Below are positions 7,980 to 16,929 of a stretch of 64,000 nt of DNA, piece by piece. The stretch lies in contig NZ_CP108093.1 of the NCBI RefSeq assembly GCF_036188265.1, positions 1,674,001 to 1,738,000 on the forward strand, given 5' to 3'. Position 1 is the first letter of the stretch. Each line of letters starts with the position of its first letter. Below the pieces are notes generated by a model. The model searched no databases and had not been told where the DNA came from. It was given only the letters and a program-made list of their open reading frames with translations. This DNA is from Streptomyces sp. NBC_00247. GTDB lineage: Bacteria; Actinomycetota; Actinomycetes; Streptomycetales; Streptomycetaceae. A program made the translations under genes and the position numbers.

Positions 7980-9383
7980 TCAGAACCCGCCGCCCCCGTC
8001 GAACCCTCCGCCACTGCCGAAGCCGCCGCCGTCCCCGAAGCCGCCGCCGTCGCCGAAGCCGGAGGAGTCGAAATCGGAGCCGGAGGCGTCACCGCCGGAC
8101 CAGTCACCGCCCGAGCCGAAGTCGCCGCCGCCGTACTCCGCCGCATAGGCGGGGGTGGAGAGCATCGAGCCGAGCATCGTCCCGATCAGCAGCCCGGGGA
8201 GCAGCCCGCCGCCGAAGTAGCCGCCGGCCCAGGGCCCGTAAGCCGGTCCGGCCTCCCAGTACGGGCGTCGGTTCCCGTCTCCCACGTCCACGGTGCGGCT
8301 CATCGGGTCCTCGCCGTCCTCCAGTCGGGCCCGGTCGGCGGCGCACACCGGGACCTCCCGGGAGGAGGCGCCGGCCGGGCGCCAGCGCATGTCGGCGACG
8401 GAGGGGCCGTGGCGCGGGTCGAAGAAGCACGGGGGTCTGCGGTCGGGCAGGGCGGACCCGGTGCGGCGGGCCTCCAGCACGGCGAGGGAGTAGCGGCCGT
8501 CCTCCAGGGCTTGGGTGACGGGGCGGACGTCGGCGGGGCGCTCGGCCTTCTCCATGCTGGATTTGGCGCTCTCGTAGGAGTCGAGCGCGTGCTCGTAGTC
8601 GGCGCGCATCGCCTCGTCGGCGCCCGGCTCGCCGGGGTGGAAGTCGAGCCGTTCGAGGGTCTCGCCGTAGGCGGTGATGTCCTCGTCGACCACGGTCCGG
8701 AGCTTGTCGAGCGCGGCGCTCTCCTCGGCGCGTGCCCGGCGGCGGTTGCGGCGCATGACCGCGTAGGCGCCCGCGGCCCCCGCGACGGCCACGCCGGCGA
8801 GGACCAGCAGCCCGGTACCGGTGGAGCGGGCTGCCGAGGAGCCGTTCCCGTCGCCGTCCCAGGAGGCCGGGGCGGTGCCCTTGGCCTGTTCGAGCGCACC
8901 GTCGACGAAGGCGTCGAGCTGGGCGTCGGTGGAGGTGTCGGCGGCCGGGGCCTTCACGGCCGCGGTGAGGTTGTCGACCGCGCGGACCGGCATGACCTGC
9001 GGGTCCGCTCCCGCGTCGAATCCGTCGCCGAGGCGGACGGCGTACACCCCGGTGATGCCGGTGTCGTTGCGGAGCGTGGCCAGCAGGCCGTCCTCGGGGA
9101 AGGCGGAGCCGTCCGGGAGGACGGCGACGAACACCGGCTTGTCGGCCTTGGTGATCCGGTCCTCCAGGGCCTTCTCCTGTCCGGTGGAGAGCTGGTCACG
9201 GGCGCCGGGGTCCACGTACACCGGGTCCTCGCGCAGCGCCTGGGCCGCGTCCTCGATCGTCGCGGCCGGGGCGCGTGCGGCAGACCCGGGGAAAGCGGAC
9301 GCGGCGGGGACGAGGGTCAGGAGCGCGGTCGAGAGCACCAGCAGCAGACCGGCCAAGAGTGCGAATATCTGACTTTTTCGCAT
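7980..9383 (-). CDS. Secreted/membrane protein with Gly-Asp-Ser-rich tail
   Basis: A protein of 467 residues with a signal peptide (residues 1-30), an extracellular N-domain to about 165 resembling actinobacterial TPM-like domains (KALEDRITKADKPVFVAVLPDG), a TM helix at about 185-207, a basic stop-transfer RRNRRRAR, a helical cytoplasmic part, and a low-complexity C-terminal tail of about 70 residues built from G, D, S and F repeats (GFGDGGGFGDGGGFGSGGGF). The tail resembles that of other Streptomyces membrane proteins of unknown role. A TAGCGT box ends 5 bases before the ATG. The biochemical function is unknown. Confidence 0.75.
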   Translation of the reverse strand: MRKSQIFALLAGLLLVLSTALLTLVPAASAFPGSAARAPAATIEDAAQALREDPVYVDPGARDQLSTGQEKALEDRITKADKPVFVAVLPDGSAFPEDGLLATLRNDTGITGVYAVRLGDGFDAGADPQVMPVRAVDNLTAAVKAPAADTSTDAQLDAFVDGALEQAKGTAPASWDGDGNGSSAARSTGTGLLVLAGVAVAGAAGAYAVMRRNRRRARAEESAALDKLRTVVDEDITAYGETLERLDFHPGEPGADEAMRADYEHALDSYESAKSSMEKAERPADVRPVTQALEDGRYSLAVLEARRTGSALPDRRPPCFFDPRHGPSVADMRWRPAGASSREVPVCAADRARLEDGEDPMSRTVDVGDGNRRPYWEAGPAYGPWAGGYFGGGLLPGLLIGTMLGSMLSTPAYAAEYGGGDFGSGGDWSGGDASGSDFDSSGFGDGGGFGDGGGFGSGGGFDGGGGF

Positions 9384-9451
9384 ACTTCACGCTACTCCGG
9401 ACCTCCCGGCCCGCGCGCTCTCCCCCGAGGGCGCGGACTCCCCGGGCGCAC

Positions 9452-9490
9452 GGGTGTGCCCGGGCGCAGACGCTCTGCCCGGGCACACCC
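9452..9490 (-). terminator. Terminator after the GH3 gene
   Basis: A 14-bp perfect stem (9452-9465 with 9477-9490) with an 11-base loop, 23 bases past the GH3 stop codon. Confidence 0.8.
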
Positions 9491-9512
9491 TCGTACGTTC
9501 GCTACCGCTGGG

Positions 9513-12500
9513 TCACGCGGCCCGGTAGGCCGCCCGCAGCTTGGCCACCGCGCCGGTGAGGTCACCGGTGAGCAGCAGGTGGTCGGCCTCGGCGAACGGC
9601 TTGGAGACCGCCGCCGTCAGCTTTCCGCCGGTCTTCTGCTGGACCAGCAGACGGGCCTGGTCCACGATCGCCCTGCCCGCCGCGGTCGTGCCGAGGTGGA
9701 GCTTCTCCGCGACTCCGGCGGCCACCTGGAGGGCGGTCAGGGTGATTTCGCCGCCCGCGGGGGCCTTCTTCAGGGTGGTGAGACCCCAGCCGAAGGGGAA
9801 CTGCGGGTCGTAGGTGGCGTCGCCCACGTTGATGGGCAGCTGGGCCTCGGACTTCGGCCAGGTGACGGGCAGCTGGCCGGTGAAGGCGCGCTTGCCGTAC
9901 AGGACGTCGGCCACGCCGTCGCCCTCGGTGCCCGGGAGCCAGGAGGCGACCAGGGCGTCGATGTCGCCGAGGCGGTCGCCGATGAGCTGGGGGCGGCCGG
10001 AGACCACGAGGACGGCGCACTTCATCGCGGCGCAGACCTTGTCGATCGCGGCCTTGTCGGCGGCCGTCAGCTCCAGGTCGTTGCCGTTGCCGACGTCGCC
10101 GATGCCCTCGGCGTACGGGGTCTCGCCGACGACGACCACACCCACGTCGTAGCCGTCGGTGGAGGCGGAGGCGTCCTTGGAGTAGGTGACCGAGGCGGAG
10201 TCCTTCTTCATGCCCTGGAGGATGGTGGTGCCCTCGGTGACGGCACCGGAGGAACCCTGCCAGCTGACGGTCCAGCCGCCGGCCTGGTTGCCGATGTCGT
10301 CGGCGTCGGAGCCGGCGACGTAGACCTTCTGGTCCGCCTTCAGCGGGAGGACCGCGCCGTCGTTCTTCAGCAGCACCTGGGACTTGGCGGCGGCCTCACG
10401 GGCCACCGCGCGGTGGGCGGCGGAGCCGATGTCGTCGATGTTCGAGGTGTCGGCGTACGGCTTCTCGAAGAGGCCCAGCTTGAACTTCTGGGTCAGGATG
10501 CGCGAGACCGCGTCGTCGATCCGGGCCTGGCTGATGCGGCCCGCGGCGACCTCGCTCTTGAGCGTGGTGGTGAAGTCCTGGTACGCGGTCGGCACCATGA
10601 TCATGTCGAGGCCGGCGTTGACCGAGGTGCGCACGTCGTCGGCGTAGTCACCGGGGAGCTGGTCGATGGCCTGCCAGTCGCTGATGACGAAGCCCTCGAA
10701 GCCCATCCGGTCCTTGAGGACGCCGTTGATCATCTCGGCGTCTCCGTGCATCTTCACCGGGCCCTGGTCGTCGCCCAGGATGTCCAGCGAGGAGTACGAC
10801 GGCATGACGGTGCCGATGCCGCGGTCCACCGCCTCCTGGAACGGCGCGAGGTGCACCGCCTCCAGCTCCTCGCGGGTGACCTTGGTGACGCCCTGGTCGA
10901 TCGTGTACGAACCGGTGGTGGAGGAACCGAACTCGGTGCCGCCGTCGCCGACGAAGTGCTTCGCGGTGGCGAGCACCTTGTCGTTGCGGTCCAGGTCGCT
11001 GCCGTTCGCGGCGCCCTGCATGCCCTGGATCACGGTCTCCATGGACTCGACGAGCGCCGGGTCCTCGCCGTAGGACTCGTAGGACCGGCCCCAGCGCTCG
11101 TCGCGGGTGACGCAGACGCAGGGGGCGAAGTCCCACGGGACGCCGGTGGCGCGGACCTCGCTCGCGGTGACCGCGCCGGTCTTCTGGGCGGTCTGCGGGT
11201 CGCGGGTGGCACCGAGGCCGATGTTGTGCGGCATGATCGTCGACCCGACGACGTTGTTGTGGCCGTGCACCGCGTCCACGCCGTAGATCAGCGGGATCTG
11301 GAAGCGGGTCGCCTGCGCGCGCAGCTGGAACGAGTCGATCATCGACGCCCACGCCTCGGGGGTGTTGGGCGTGGGGACCGAGCCGCCGCCGGAGAGCAGC
11401 GAGCCGAGGTCGTAGGAGGCGATGTCGCCGGGGCTGCGCAGTGCGTTGCGCTCGGCCTGCGTCATCTGGCCGGCCTTCTCGGCGGGCGAGAGCCGGGAGA
11501 GCAGGTCGGCGACGCGCCGCTTCACCGGGAGCTTGGCGTTCTGGTACGGGAGGCCGTGGGCGTTGATGACGACCTGGGGGGTCTCCGTCGGTGCCTTGGC
11601 GCCGGTGACGGTGAGGACGAGCGGGACCGTCCGGGCCTCGGACGCCTTCTTCGCCTTCTTGGTCGTCACCGTGACGGTGTGGGTGGCGCCGGACGCGGTG
11701 CCCGCCGGGAAGGTGTACGTGCCGGTGACCGGGGTGTAGTCGGTGCCGGCCACCGCGGTGCCGCCCTCGGTGGTGTACGCGACGGTGACGGGCTCCTCGA
11801 CGGGGAGGCCGCCGGTGGTGGAGAGGGTGAGGCGAACCGTCGCGGCGCCGCCGTCGTCCACCGGGTGCACGGTGGCGTCGGTGGCGATGCCCGCGGTCAG
11901 CGCCGGGTCGGCCTTGCCGTAGAGCTCCATGCCGTCGATGGCGAAGGAGCCGGGGGCGCCGGTCGGCAGGGTGAGGGCGTAGCCCCACATCCGGTCGAGC
12001 CCGAGGATGTGGTCGATGCCGCCGACGGGCTGGTAGTCGCCGCGGTAGACGAAGTCCGCGAACGGGACCTCGACCTGGTGCCAGCCCTCCCAGTCGTCGG
12101 TGAAGGACATGGTCCACAGCTCGGACGCGCCGCCGTTGGCGCCGCCGTCCTTGATCTCGAAGCTGATCTTCTTGCCGGAACCGGGCGGCAGGGGCGCCTT
12201 GTTCTGCCCGTACCACCAGAAGCGGATGCCCTTGTGGGCGCTCCAGTCCTGGGGGGCCTGGTCGACGGCGAACTCGTGGCTCAGTCCGCCCCAGCCGCTG
12301 ATGTCGTAGGTGCCTTCGAGGACCTTGGAGCCCTCGGGGGCGTCGGCGCGCTCGGTGAAGGCGAGCTTCGGCTGGTCGTCGGCGTCCGAGCCCCAGGTGA
12401 AGATCGAGTCGGCGGGCGGGGCGCTGAGGGGGACCTCGCCCTCGTACCGGTCGACGAGCACCGGTGCGGGGTCGTCGGCCGCCGCGGGCACGGCCGCGGT

Positions 12501-12575
12501 GATCAGTCCGGCGAGGACGGTGACGGCGGCGAGGAGGGCCCTCGCCGATCCTCTTCGGTGACGGGTAGCTGGCAT
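9513..12575 (-). CDS. Secreted multidomain GH3 beta-glucosidase
   Basis: A protein of 1020 residues. A signal peptide (1-32) is followed by a CBM11-like beta-sandwich (about 40-220, SFEIKDGGANGGASELWTM), a Calx-beta-like domain (about 230-340, TEGGTAVAGTDYTPVTGTYTF), then the two GH3 catalytic domains and a short C-terminal helical domain. The GH3 nucleophile is Asp 633 in VISDWQ; upstream signatures are AKHFVGDGG and GVDAVHGHN. Likely role: extracellular release of glucose from beta-glucan oligomers. It lies downstream of the LacI regulator gene on the same strand and near a GH30 gene. The added carbohydrate-binding and Calx-beta parts suggest action on polymer or cell-wall surfaces. Confidence 0.9.
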   Translation of the reverse strand: MPATRHRRGSARALLAAVTVLAGLITAAVPAAADDPAPVLVDRYEGEVPLSAPPADSIFTWGSDADDQPKLAFTERADAPEGSKVLEGTYDISGWGGLSHEFAVDQAPQDWSAHKGIRFWWYGQNKAPLPPGSGKKISFEIKDGGANGGASELWTMSFTDDWEGWHQVEVPFADFVYRGDYQPVGGIDHILGLDRMWGYALTLPTGAPGSFAIDGMELYGKADPALTAGIATDATVHPVDDGGAATVRLTLSTTGGLPVEEPVTVAYTTEGGTAVAGTDYTPVTGTYTFPAGTASGATHTVTVTTKKAKKASEARTVPLVLTVTGAKAPTETPQVVINAHGLPYQNAKLPVKRRVADLLSRLSPAEKAGQMTQAERNALRSPGDIASYDLGSLLSGGGSVPTPNTPEAWASMIDSFQLRAQATRFQIPLIYGVDAVHGHNNVVGSTIMPHNIGLGATRDPQTAQKTGAVTASEVRATGVPWDFAPCVCVTRDERWGRSYESYGEDPALVESMETVIQGMQGAANGSDLDRNDKVLATAKHFVGDGGTEFGSSTTGSYTIDQGVTKVTREELEAVHLAPFQEAVDRGIGTVMPSYSSLDILGDDQGPVKMHGDAEMINGVLKDRMGFEGFVISDWQAIDQLPGDYADDVRTSVNAGLDMIMVPTAYQDFTTTLKSEVAAGRISQARIDDAVSRILTQKFKLGLFEKPYADTSNIDDIGSAAHRAVAREAAAKSQVLLKNDGAVLPLKADQKVYVAGSDADDIGNQAGGWTVSWQGSSGAVTEGTTILQGMKKDSASVTYSKDASASTDGYDVGVVVVGETPYAEGIGDVGNGNDLELTAADKAAIDKVCAAMKCAVLVVSGRPQLIGDRLGDIDALVASWLPGTEGDGVADVLYGKRAFTGQLPVTWPKSEAQLPINVGDATYDPQFPFGWGLTTLKKAPAGGEITLTALQVAAGVAEKLHLGTTAAGRAIVDQARLLVQQKTGGKLTAAVSKPFAEADHLLLTGDLTGAVAKLRAAYRAA

Positions 12576-12694
12576 TGCGGCTCTTCTCTCGTCTCGGCTG
12601 CACGGGGTCGGCAGCGGTACGGGTGGGGCGAGGGGGTGGGGCCGGGGGGTGGTGCGGGGCCGGAGCCCGTGGGGGGTGTGTGGGTGTACCGGTG

Positions 12695-12718
12695 CGCGCG
12701 GCCGTCCGAAGCCGCGCG
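12695..12718 (-). terminator. Weak hairpin after lacI-type gene
   Basis: An 8-bp stem (12695-12702 with 12711-12718), 18 bases past the regulator stop, in the gap before the GH3 gene. It may reduce read-through. Confidence 0.35.
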
Positions 12719-12735
12719 TGCGCCGGGCCGGAGAG

Positions 12736-13710
12736 TCAGGGCGCCGAGCGGCGGACCACGAGTTCCGTGGGGAGCACGACCGGTTCGTCCGGGGCCGGTT
12801 CGCCGTCGAGGTGGGCGAGGAGCATCCGGGCCGCCGTCTCGCCCATCGCGCGGGTGGGCTGGCGGACGGTGGTCAGCGGGGGCGCGGTGTGCGCGGCCAT
12901 CAAGATGTCGTCGAAGCCGACGAGGGCGACGTCGTCGGGGACCCGGCGTCCGGCGGCGTGGAGCGCTCTCAGGGCACCGGTGGCGCTGACGTCGTTGTGC
13001 GCGAAGACGGAGTCGAACCGCGTCCCCGAGGCGAGGAGTCGGGCCATGACGCGTTCGCCGCCGCGTTCGGTGAAGTCGCCCTGGGCGACGAGGGCGTCCG
13101 GCAGCACGGACCGGAATCCGTCGAGCCGTTCGCGTACGCAGCCGTAGTGCGCGGGCCCGCTGAGCACCAGTGGGCGGGTGCGCCCGTCGGCCAGCAGGTG
13201 GCGGGCGGCGCTCGCGCCGCCCTCGTGGTTGGTGGTCACGACCGAGGGGAACTCGGGGTGGTGGCCCCGGTCGTCGATCAGCACGATCGGCAGGCCGCTG
13301 CGGTGCAACGCGGTGAGGTGGCCGAGGGTGTTCTCCGGCTCCACGACCACGAGCCCGTCGAAAGCGCGGGCCGAGACCTGCGTGGTGAACCGGCGGACGG
13401 ACTCGGCGCCCCGGTTGCAGGTGAAGAGCAGCAGGCCGTACTCCGCCGCCTCGACGGTGTCCACGACTCCCTGGAGGACCTCGCCCATCCAGGACCAGGT
13501 CAGCGAGGGCACCAGCATCCCGACGGTGCGGCTGCTGCCCCGGGCCAGGCCGACCGCTCCGGAGCTGGGGACGTAGCCGAGGTGTGCGATCACTTCACGA
13601 ACGCGGGAGGCGGTGGAACGGTCCACGTCGGACTTGGTGTTGAGCACCCGTGAAACGGTGGTCTTGCTGACTCCGGCGGCACGGGCCACATCGGCGATGG
13701 TGACGCGCAA
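12736..13710 (-). CDS. LacI family transcriptional regulator
   Basis: A protein of 324 residues. The N-terminal helix-turn-helix and hinge (VTIADVARAAGVSKTTVSRV at 3-22, then LGY) are classic LacI, followed by a periplasmic-binding-protein-type effector domain ending with LVGFDDILMAAHTAPPLTTV. The gene lies between GH3 (same strand) and GH30 (divergent), so it most likely represses both and is released by a beta-glucan-derived sugar. A 9-bp inverted repeat with ACCGGT cores in the GH30 intergenic region is a candidate operator. Whether it also acts on the GH64 palindrome is untested. Confidence 0.92.
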   Translation of the reverse strand: MRVTIADVARAAGVSKTTVSRVLNTKSDVDRSTASRVREVIAHLGYVPSSGAVGLARGSSRTVGMLVPSLTWSWMGEVLQGVVDTVEAAEYGLLLFTCNRGAESVRRFTTQVSARAFDGLVVVEPENTLGHLTALHRSGLPIVLIDDRGHHPEFPSVVTTNHEGGASAARHLLADGRTRPLVLSGPAHYGCVRERLDGFRSVLPDALVAQGDFTERGGERVMARLLASGTRFDSVFAHNDVSATGALRALHAAGRRVPDDVALVGFDDILMAAHTAPPLTTVRQPTRAMGETAARMLLAHLDGEPAPDEPVVLPTELVVRRSAP

Positions 13711-13835
13711 CGGAGCCTCCCTGACCAGGCGAGAACACAGGACGTACAGAGCATTTCGCCGCCGGGCGGGCGGACTTCACCACTTCGGGAGGCAACGGGG
13801 AGCACGGGCGCGGCCCGTTGGGCCGGCCACTTCGC

Positions 13836-13859
13836 GGTACCGGTCCCGGAACCGGTACC
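13836..13859. promoter_or_regulatory. Inverted repeat in the lacI-GH30 divergent region
   Basis: GGTACCGGT (13836-13844) and ACCGGTACC (13851-13859) are perfect inverted copies separated by 6 bases, containing two ACCGGT palindromes of the kind often bound by LacI proteins. It lies 126 bases before the regulator start. Confidence 0.55.
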
Positions 13860-13986
13860 GGCGTCGCGGCTGGAGTTAACCCCGCCCGGACAGAGCCGTC
13901 AATACTTCACACCGAGATTGATCCAGACCCATCCGGCGGGCGGGAGAAGGGAGTTGTGCATTCAATTCTTGTACGCACGCACCCCC

Positions 13987-14015
13987 TTGACGCGAGCCTG
14001 TGAGGGCAGTTCACT
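13987..14015 (+). promoter_or_regulatory. Candidate GH30 promoter
   Basis: TTGACG (13987-13992), 17 bases, TTCACT (14010-14015); the -10 box is weak. It lies 67 bases before the ATG. Confidence 0.35.
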
Positions 14016-14081
14016 CACGCCTCGATCGACGGCAGCACCCCACCCCTGTGCCGAAGAAGTGCCGAAGAAGGGCATTCCCCC

Positions 14082-15968
14082 ATGATCCGATCGAGCGGAC
14101 CTCTGAAAACAGGTGCGACGCTCCTGGCGACCGCACTCGCCGCGGCCGGCCTCACCGGGCTCGCCGCGCCCGCCGCCCAGGCGGCCGGCGAGAGCGTCTC
14201 CATCGTGCTGACCACCACCGACGACTCCGGTGGCCGGCATGTCACCCGGGGCCTCCAGGCCCAGACGCCGGTCTCCTTCGCCGCCGGCGGCGGGAGCGCG
14301 GGCACCGTGGTGACGGTGGACGAGAACACCCGGTACCAGGCCTTCACCGGCGGCGGCGCGTCCTTCACGGACACCGCGGCCTGGCTGATGAAGAGCAGCG
14401 GGGCGCTGAGCGACGCGACCCGGGACGCCACGATGAAGAAGCTCTTCTCCCCGACCGAGGGGATCGGGCTCTCGTTCGTCCGCAATCCGATGGGCGGTTC
14501 GGACCTGGCCCGGACCGGGTACACCTACGACGACCTGCCCGCCGGGCAGACCGACCCCACGCTCGCGAACTTCTCGGTGGCGCACGACCTCGCGGACGTC
14601 CTCCCGCTGACGAAGCAGGCGAAGCAGCTCAACCCGGCCCTCACCACGATGGCCTCGCCCTGGACCGCCCCGGCGTGGATGAAGGACAGCGGCCAGCTCA
14701 ACGGCGGCTGGCTGAAGGCCGAGAACTACGGCACGTACGCCGACTACTTCGTGAAGTACCTCCAGGCGTACCAGGCCCAGGGCGTCCCGGTCCAGTACGT
14801 CACCGCGCAGAACGAGCCGACCTGCTGCTCGGGCTACCCCTCGATGAGCTGGAACGGCTCGGGGCTCGCGTACTTCACCAAGAGCGAGCTGCTGCCGAAG
14901 CTCCAGGCGGCGGGGCTCTCCACCAAGGTGCTGGCGCACGACTGGAACTGGGACACCTACGACGCCTACGCCGCGCCCACGGTGGACGACGCGGCGGTGC
15001 GCAACCACCCCAACTTCGGCGGGGTCGCCTGGCACGGCTACGGCGGTGACATCGCCAAGCAGACCGCGGTGCACAACCAGTACCCGACGATGGACGCCTT
15101 CCAGACCGAGCACTCCGGCGGCACCTGGATCGCCGACCAGCAGAAGGAGGACATGCTCAACATCATCGACTACACCCGCAACTGGGCGAAGTCGGTCACC
15201 AAGTGGTCCCTCGCGGTGGACCAGAACCGGGGCCCGCACAACGGCGGCTGCGGCACCTGCGACGGGCTGATCACGGTCCACAACGGTGACGCCAGGAGCG
15301 GGCAGGTGGACTACACCATCGAGTACTACACGATGGGCCACCTGACGAAGTTCGTCCGCCCGGGTGCCTCCCGGATCGCCTCCACCGCCAGCTCCACCGT
15401 CCCCAACGTCGCGTGGCGCAACACGGACGGCTCCAAGGCGCTGATCGCCTACAACGGCGGCTCCTCGGCACAGCAGCTCACCGTCAACTGGGGCGGCTCG
15501 ACGTTCGGTTACTCGCTGCCCGCCCGCACCTCGGCCACCTTCACCTGGTCCGGCACCCAGTCCGGTACCGGCACCCCGACCGGCACCTCGGGTGCGTTCA
15601 CCGGCACCGGCGGCAAGTGCCTGGACGCGGCGAACGGAAGCTCGGCGGACGGCACGGCGGTCCAGCTGTACGACTGCAACGGCTCGGCCGCGCAACGCTG
15701 GACGGTCCAGTCCGACGGCACCATCCGCGCGCTGGGCGCCTGCCTGGACGTGACCTCGGCGTCGACCGCGGACGGCGCGAAGGTCCAGCTCTACACCTGC
15801 AACGGCACGGGTGCCCAGCGGTGGACGTACAACGCGAGCACCGGGGACGTGGTGAACACGGCGGCGAACAAGTGCCTGGACGTCACGGACGCCTCGACGG
15901 CCAACGGAGCGCGCGCCCAGATCTGGAGCTGCACCGGGGCCGCCAACCAGAAGTGGCGGCTCCAGTAG
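14082..15968 (+). CDS. Secreted GH30 glycoside hydrolase with C-terminal ricin-type lectin domain
   Basis: A protein of 628 residues with signal peptide (1-35), GH30 (beta/alpha)8 catalytic domain to about 480, and a CBM13/ricin B domain (about 500-628) with three QxW-type repeats (AQRWTV, AQRWTY, NQKWRL). Acid/base is Glu 245 in AQNEP and the nucleophile Glu 343 in QTEHSGG. GH30 enzymes of this shape include glucosylceramidases, beta-1,6-glucanases and related activities; beta-1,6-glucanase would fit the neighbouring beta-glucan enzymes, but this is inference. It is divergent from the LacI regulator. Confidence 0.9.
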   Translation: MIRSSGPLKTGATLLATALAAAGLTGLAAPAAQAAGESVSIVLTTTDDSGGRHVTRGLQAQTPVSFAAGGGSAGTVVTVDENTRYQAFTGGGASFTDTAAWLMKSSGALSDATRDATMKKLFSPTEGIGLSFVRNPMGGSDLARTGYTYDDLPAGQTDPTLANFSVAHDLADVLPLTKQAKQLNPALTTMASPWTAPAWMKDSGQLNGGWLKAENYGTYADYFVKYLQAYQAQGVPVQYVTAQNEPTCCSGYPSMSWNGSGLAYFTKSELLPKLQAAGLSTKVLAHDWNWDTYDAYAAPTVDDAAVRNHPNFGGVAWHGYGGDIAKQTAVHNQYPTMDAFQTEHSGGTWIADQQKEDMLNIIDYTRNWAKSVTKWSLAVDQNRGPHNGGCGTCDGLITVHNGDARSGQVDYTIEYYTMGHLTKFVRPGASRIASTASSTVPNVAWRNTDGSKALIAYNGGSSAQQLTVNWGGSTFGYSLPARTSATFTWSGTQSGTGTPTGTSGAFTGTGGKCLDAANGSSADGTAVQLYDCNGSAAQRWTVQSDGTIRALGACLDVTSASTADGAKVQLYTCNGTGAQRWTYNASTGDVVNTAANKCLDVTDASTANGARAQIWSCTGAANQKWRLQ

Positions 15969-16007
15969 TTCCGCGGTGACCGCCGGGACCGGGCGCACCT
16001 CGGCCCC

Positions 16008-16046
16008 GGCGGTCGGGGTTGCCGGAGTCCGGCAACCCCGACCGCC
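16008..16046 (+). terminator. Terminator after GH30
   Basis: An 18-bp perfect stem (16008-16025 with 16029-16046) with a 3-base loop, 39 bases after the stop. Confidence 0.85.
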
Positions 16047-16116
16047 CGCAGACTGCCGTTGACGTGCGTGTATTCCTGTCTCTGACTGAAGGATGCTCAG
16101 GAGGAGGGGGTACGTC

Positions 16117-16890
16117 ATGACAACGACGCGGGCGAGGGCTCACAGCACGAACGGACAGCCGCACCAGAAGGATGCCGACCGGCGGTCCACGGGGCGGACG
16201 CGGCTCGCGGGCGTGCTGATGATCCTGCTGTCCCTGATGTCGGCGGCGGGCTGTTACGTGGTGTTCTCCTGGTGGCTGCCCTCCGACGGCGAGCGCCTCC
16301 AGGACTACCGCGCGGCCGAGTCCTGCTCCTCCCGCACGGTGCGGCAGGGGCCGGCGGACTGTCTGAGTGCCTTGCGCCTCACCGTGGAGAAGACGGAGAG
16401 GAAGAACGGGGGGAAGAGCTGGTACTACGAGGCGACCCTGACGGATGAGGACGGCTGGCGGGGAAGAGTGCGGGCCGGCGGCAAGGAGGGGCCGCTCCTG
16501 AGGGAGCTCGCACCCGGCGACCAGGTCACGGCCACCGTATGGCGGGGCGACATCGTGGTGGTCAGCAAGGACGGCGAACGGCAGAACACCCCGGACGCGC
16601 CCCGTGACGAGCTTCAGATGAACACCGCCGTCGGCGTGTTCGCCGCGCTCCTCGCGGCCCAGGCCTTCGTGTTCGGGGCAGTGCGTCTCGTCCGGCCCCG
16701 CGCCTACCGGTCCTACCTGTGGTACCCGGACGGCAATACGCTGCTCACCATCAACTTCGGGATCTGCTTCGCGGTGGGTCTGCTCGCCATGTGGATCGGC
16801 ACCCCGACGTGGACGGTGCCCGCCGTCGCCGTACCCCTGGGAGCGACCGCGGCTGGGGTGACGCGGTACCGCGCGCGGCAGGGGCGGTGA
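16117..16890 (+). CDS. Membrane protein of unknown function
   Basis: A protein of 257 residues. There is a basic N-terminus, a TM helix at about 30-55 (LAGVLMILLSLMSAAGCYVVF), an extracytoplasmic domain of about 110 residues with paired cysteines (ESCSSRTVRQGPADCLSAL), then three TM helices to the C-terminus. ATG 16117 is chosen because GGAGGAGGGGG lies just upstream; an earlier ATG at 16093 has no ribosome site. The layout resembles PepSY-free DUF3592-like envelope proteins, but I do not recognise the family with confidence. It stands alone. Confidence 0.75.
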   Translation: MTTTRARAHSTNGQPHQKDADRRSTGRTRLAGVLMILLSLMSAAGCYVVFSWWLPSDGERLQDYRAAESCSSRTVRQGPADCLSALRLTVEKTERKNGGKSWYYEATLTDEDGWRGRVRAGGKEGPLLRELAPGDQVTATVWRGDIVVVSKDGERQNTPDAPRDELQMNTAVGVFAALLAAQAFVFGAVRLVRPRAYRSYLWYPDGNTLLTINFGICFAVGLLAMWIGTPTWTVPAVAVPLGATAAGVTRYRARQGR

Positions 16891-16920
16891 GTGTGCCGCC
16901 GGACGTCCGGCGGCACACTC
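16889..16920. terminator. Perfect 32-bp palindrome serving as bidirectional terminator
   Basis: The two 16-base halves are exact inverted copies with no loop and begin inside the TGA of the membrane-protein gene. It ends 9 bases before the stop of convergent cimA. Confidence 0.75.
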
Positions 16921-16929
16921 CGCACGCCC

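Noticed and set aside
12961..12972. GAGCGCTCTCAG inside the lacI gene, like half of the GH64 palindrome
   Set aside because: Lies within coding sequence, only one arm matches, and is explained by the codons there.
7896..12989. A 1697-codon open frame on the plus strand, antisense to the membrane-protein, GH3 and LacI genes
   Set aside because: No homology, Val/Gly/Asp-rich composition typical of antisense frames in GC-rich DNA; the minus-strand genes have full domain matches.
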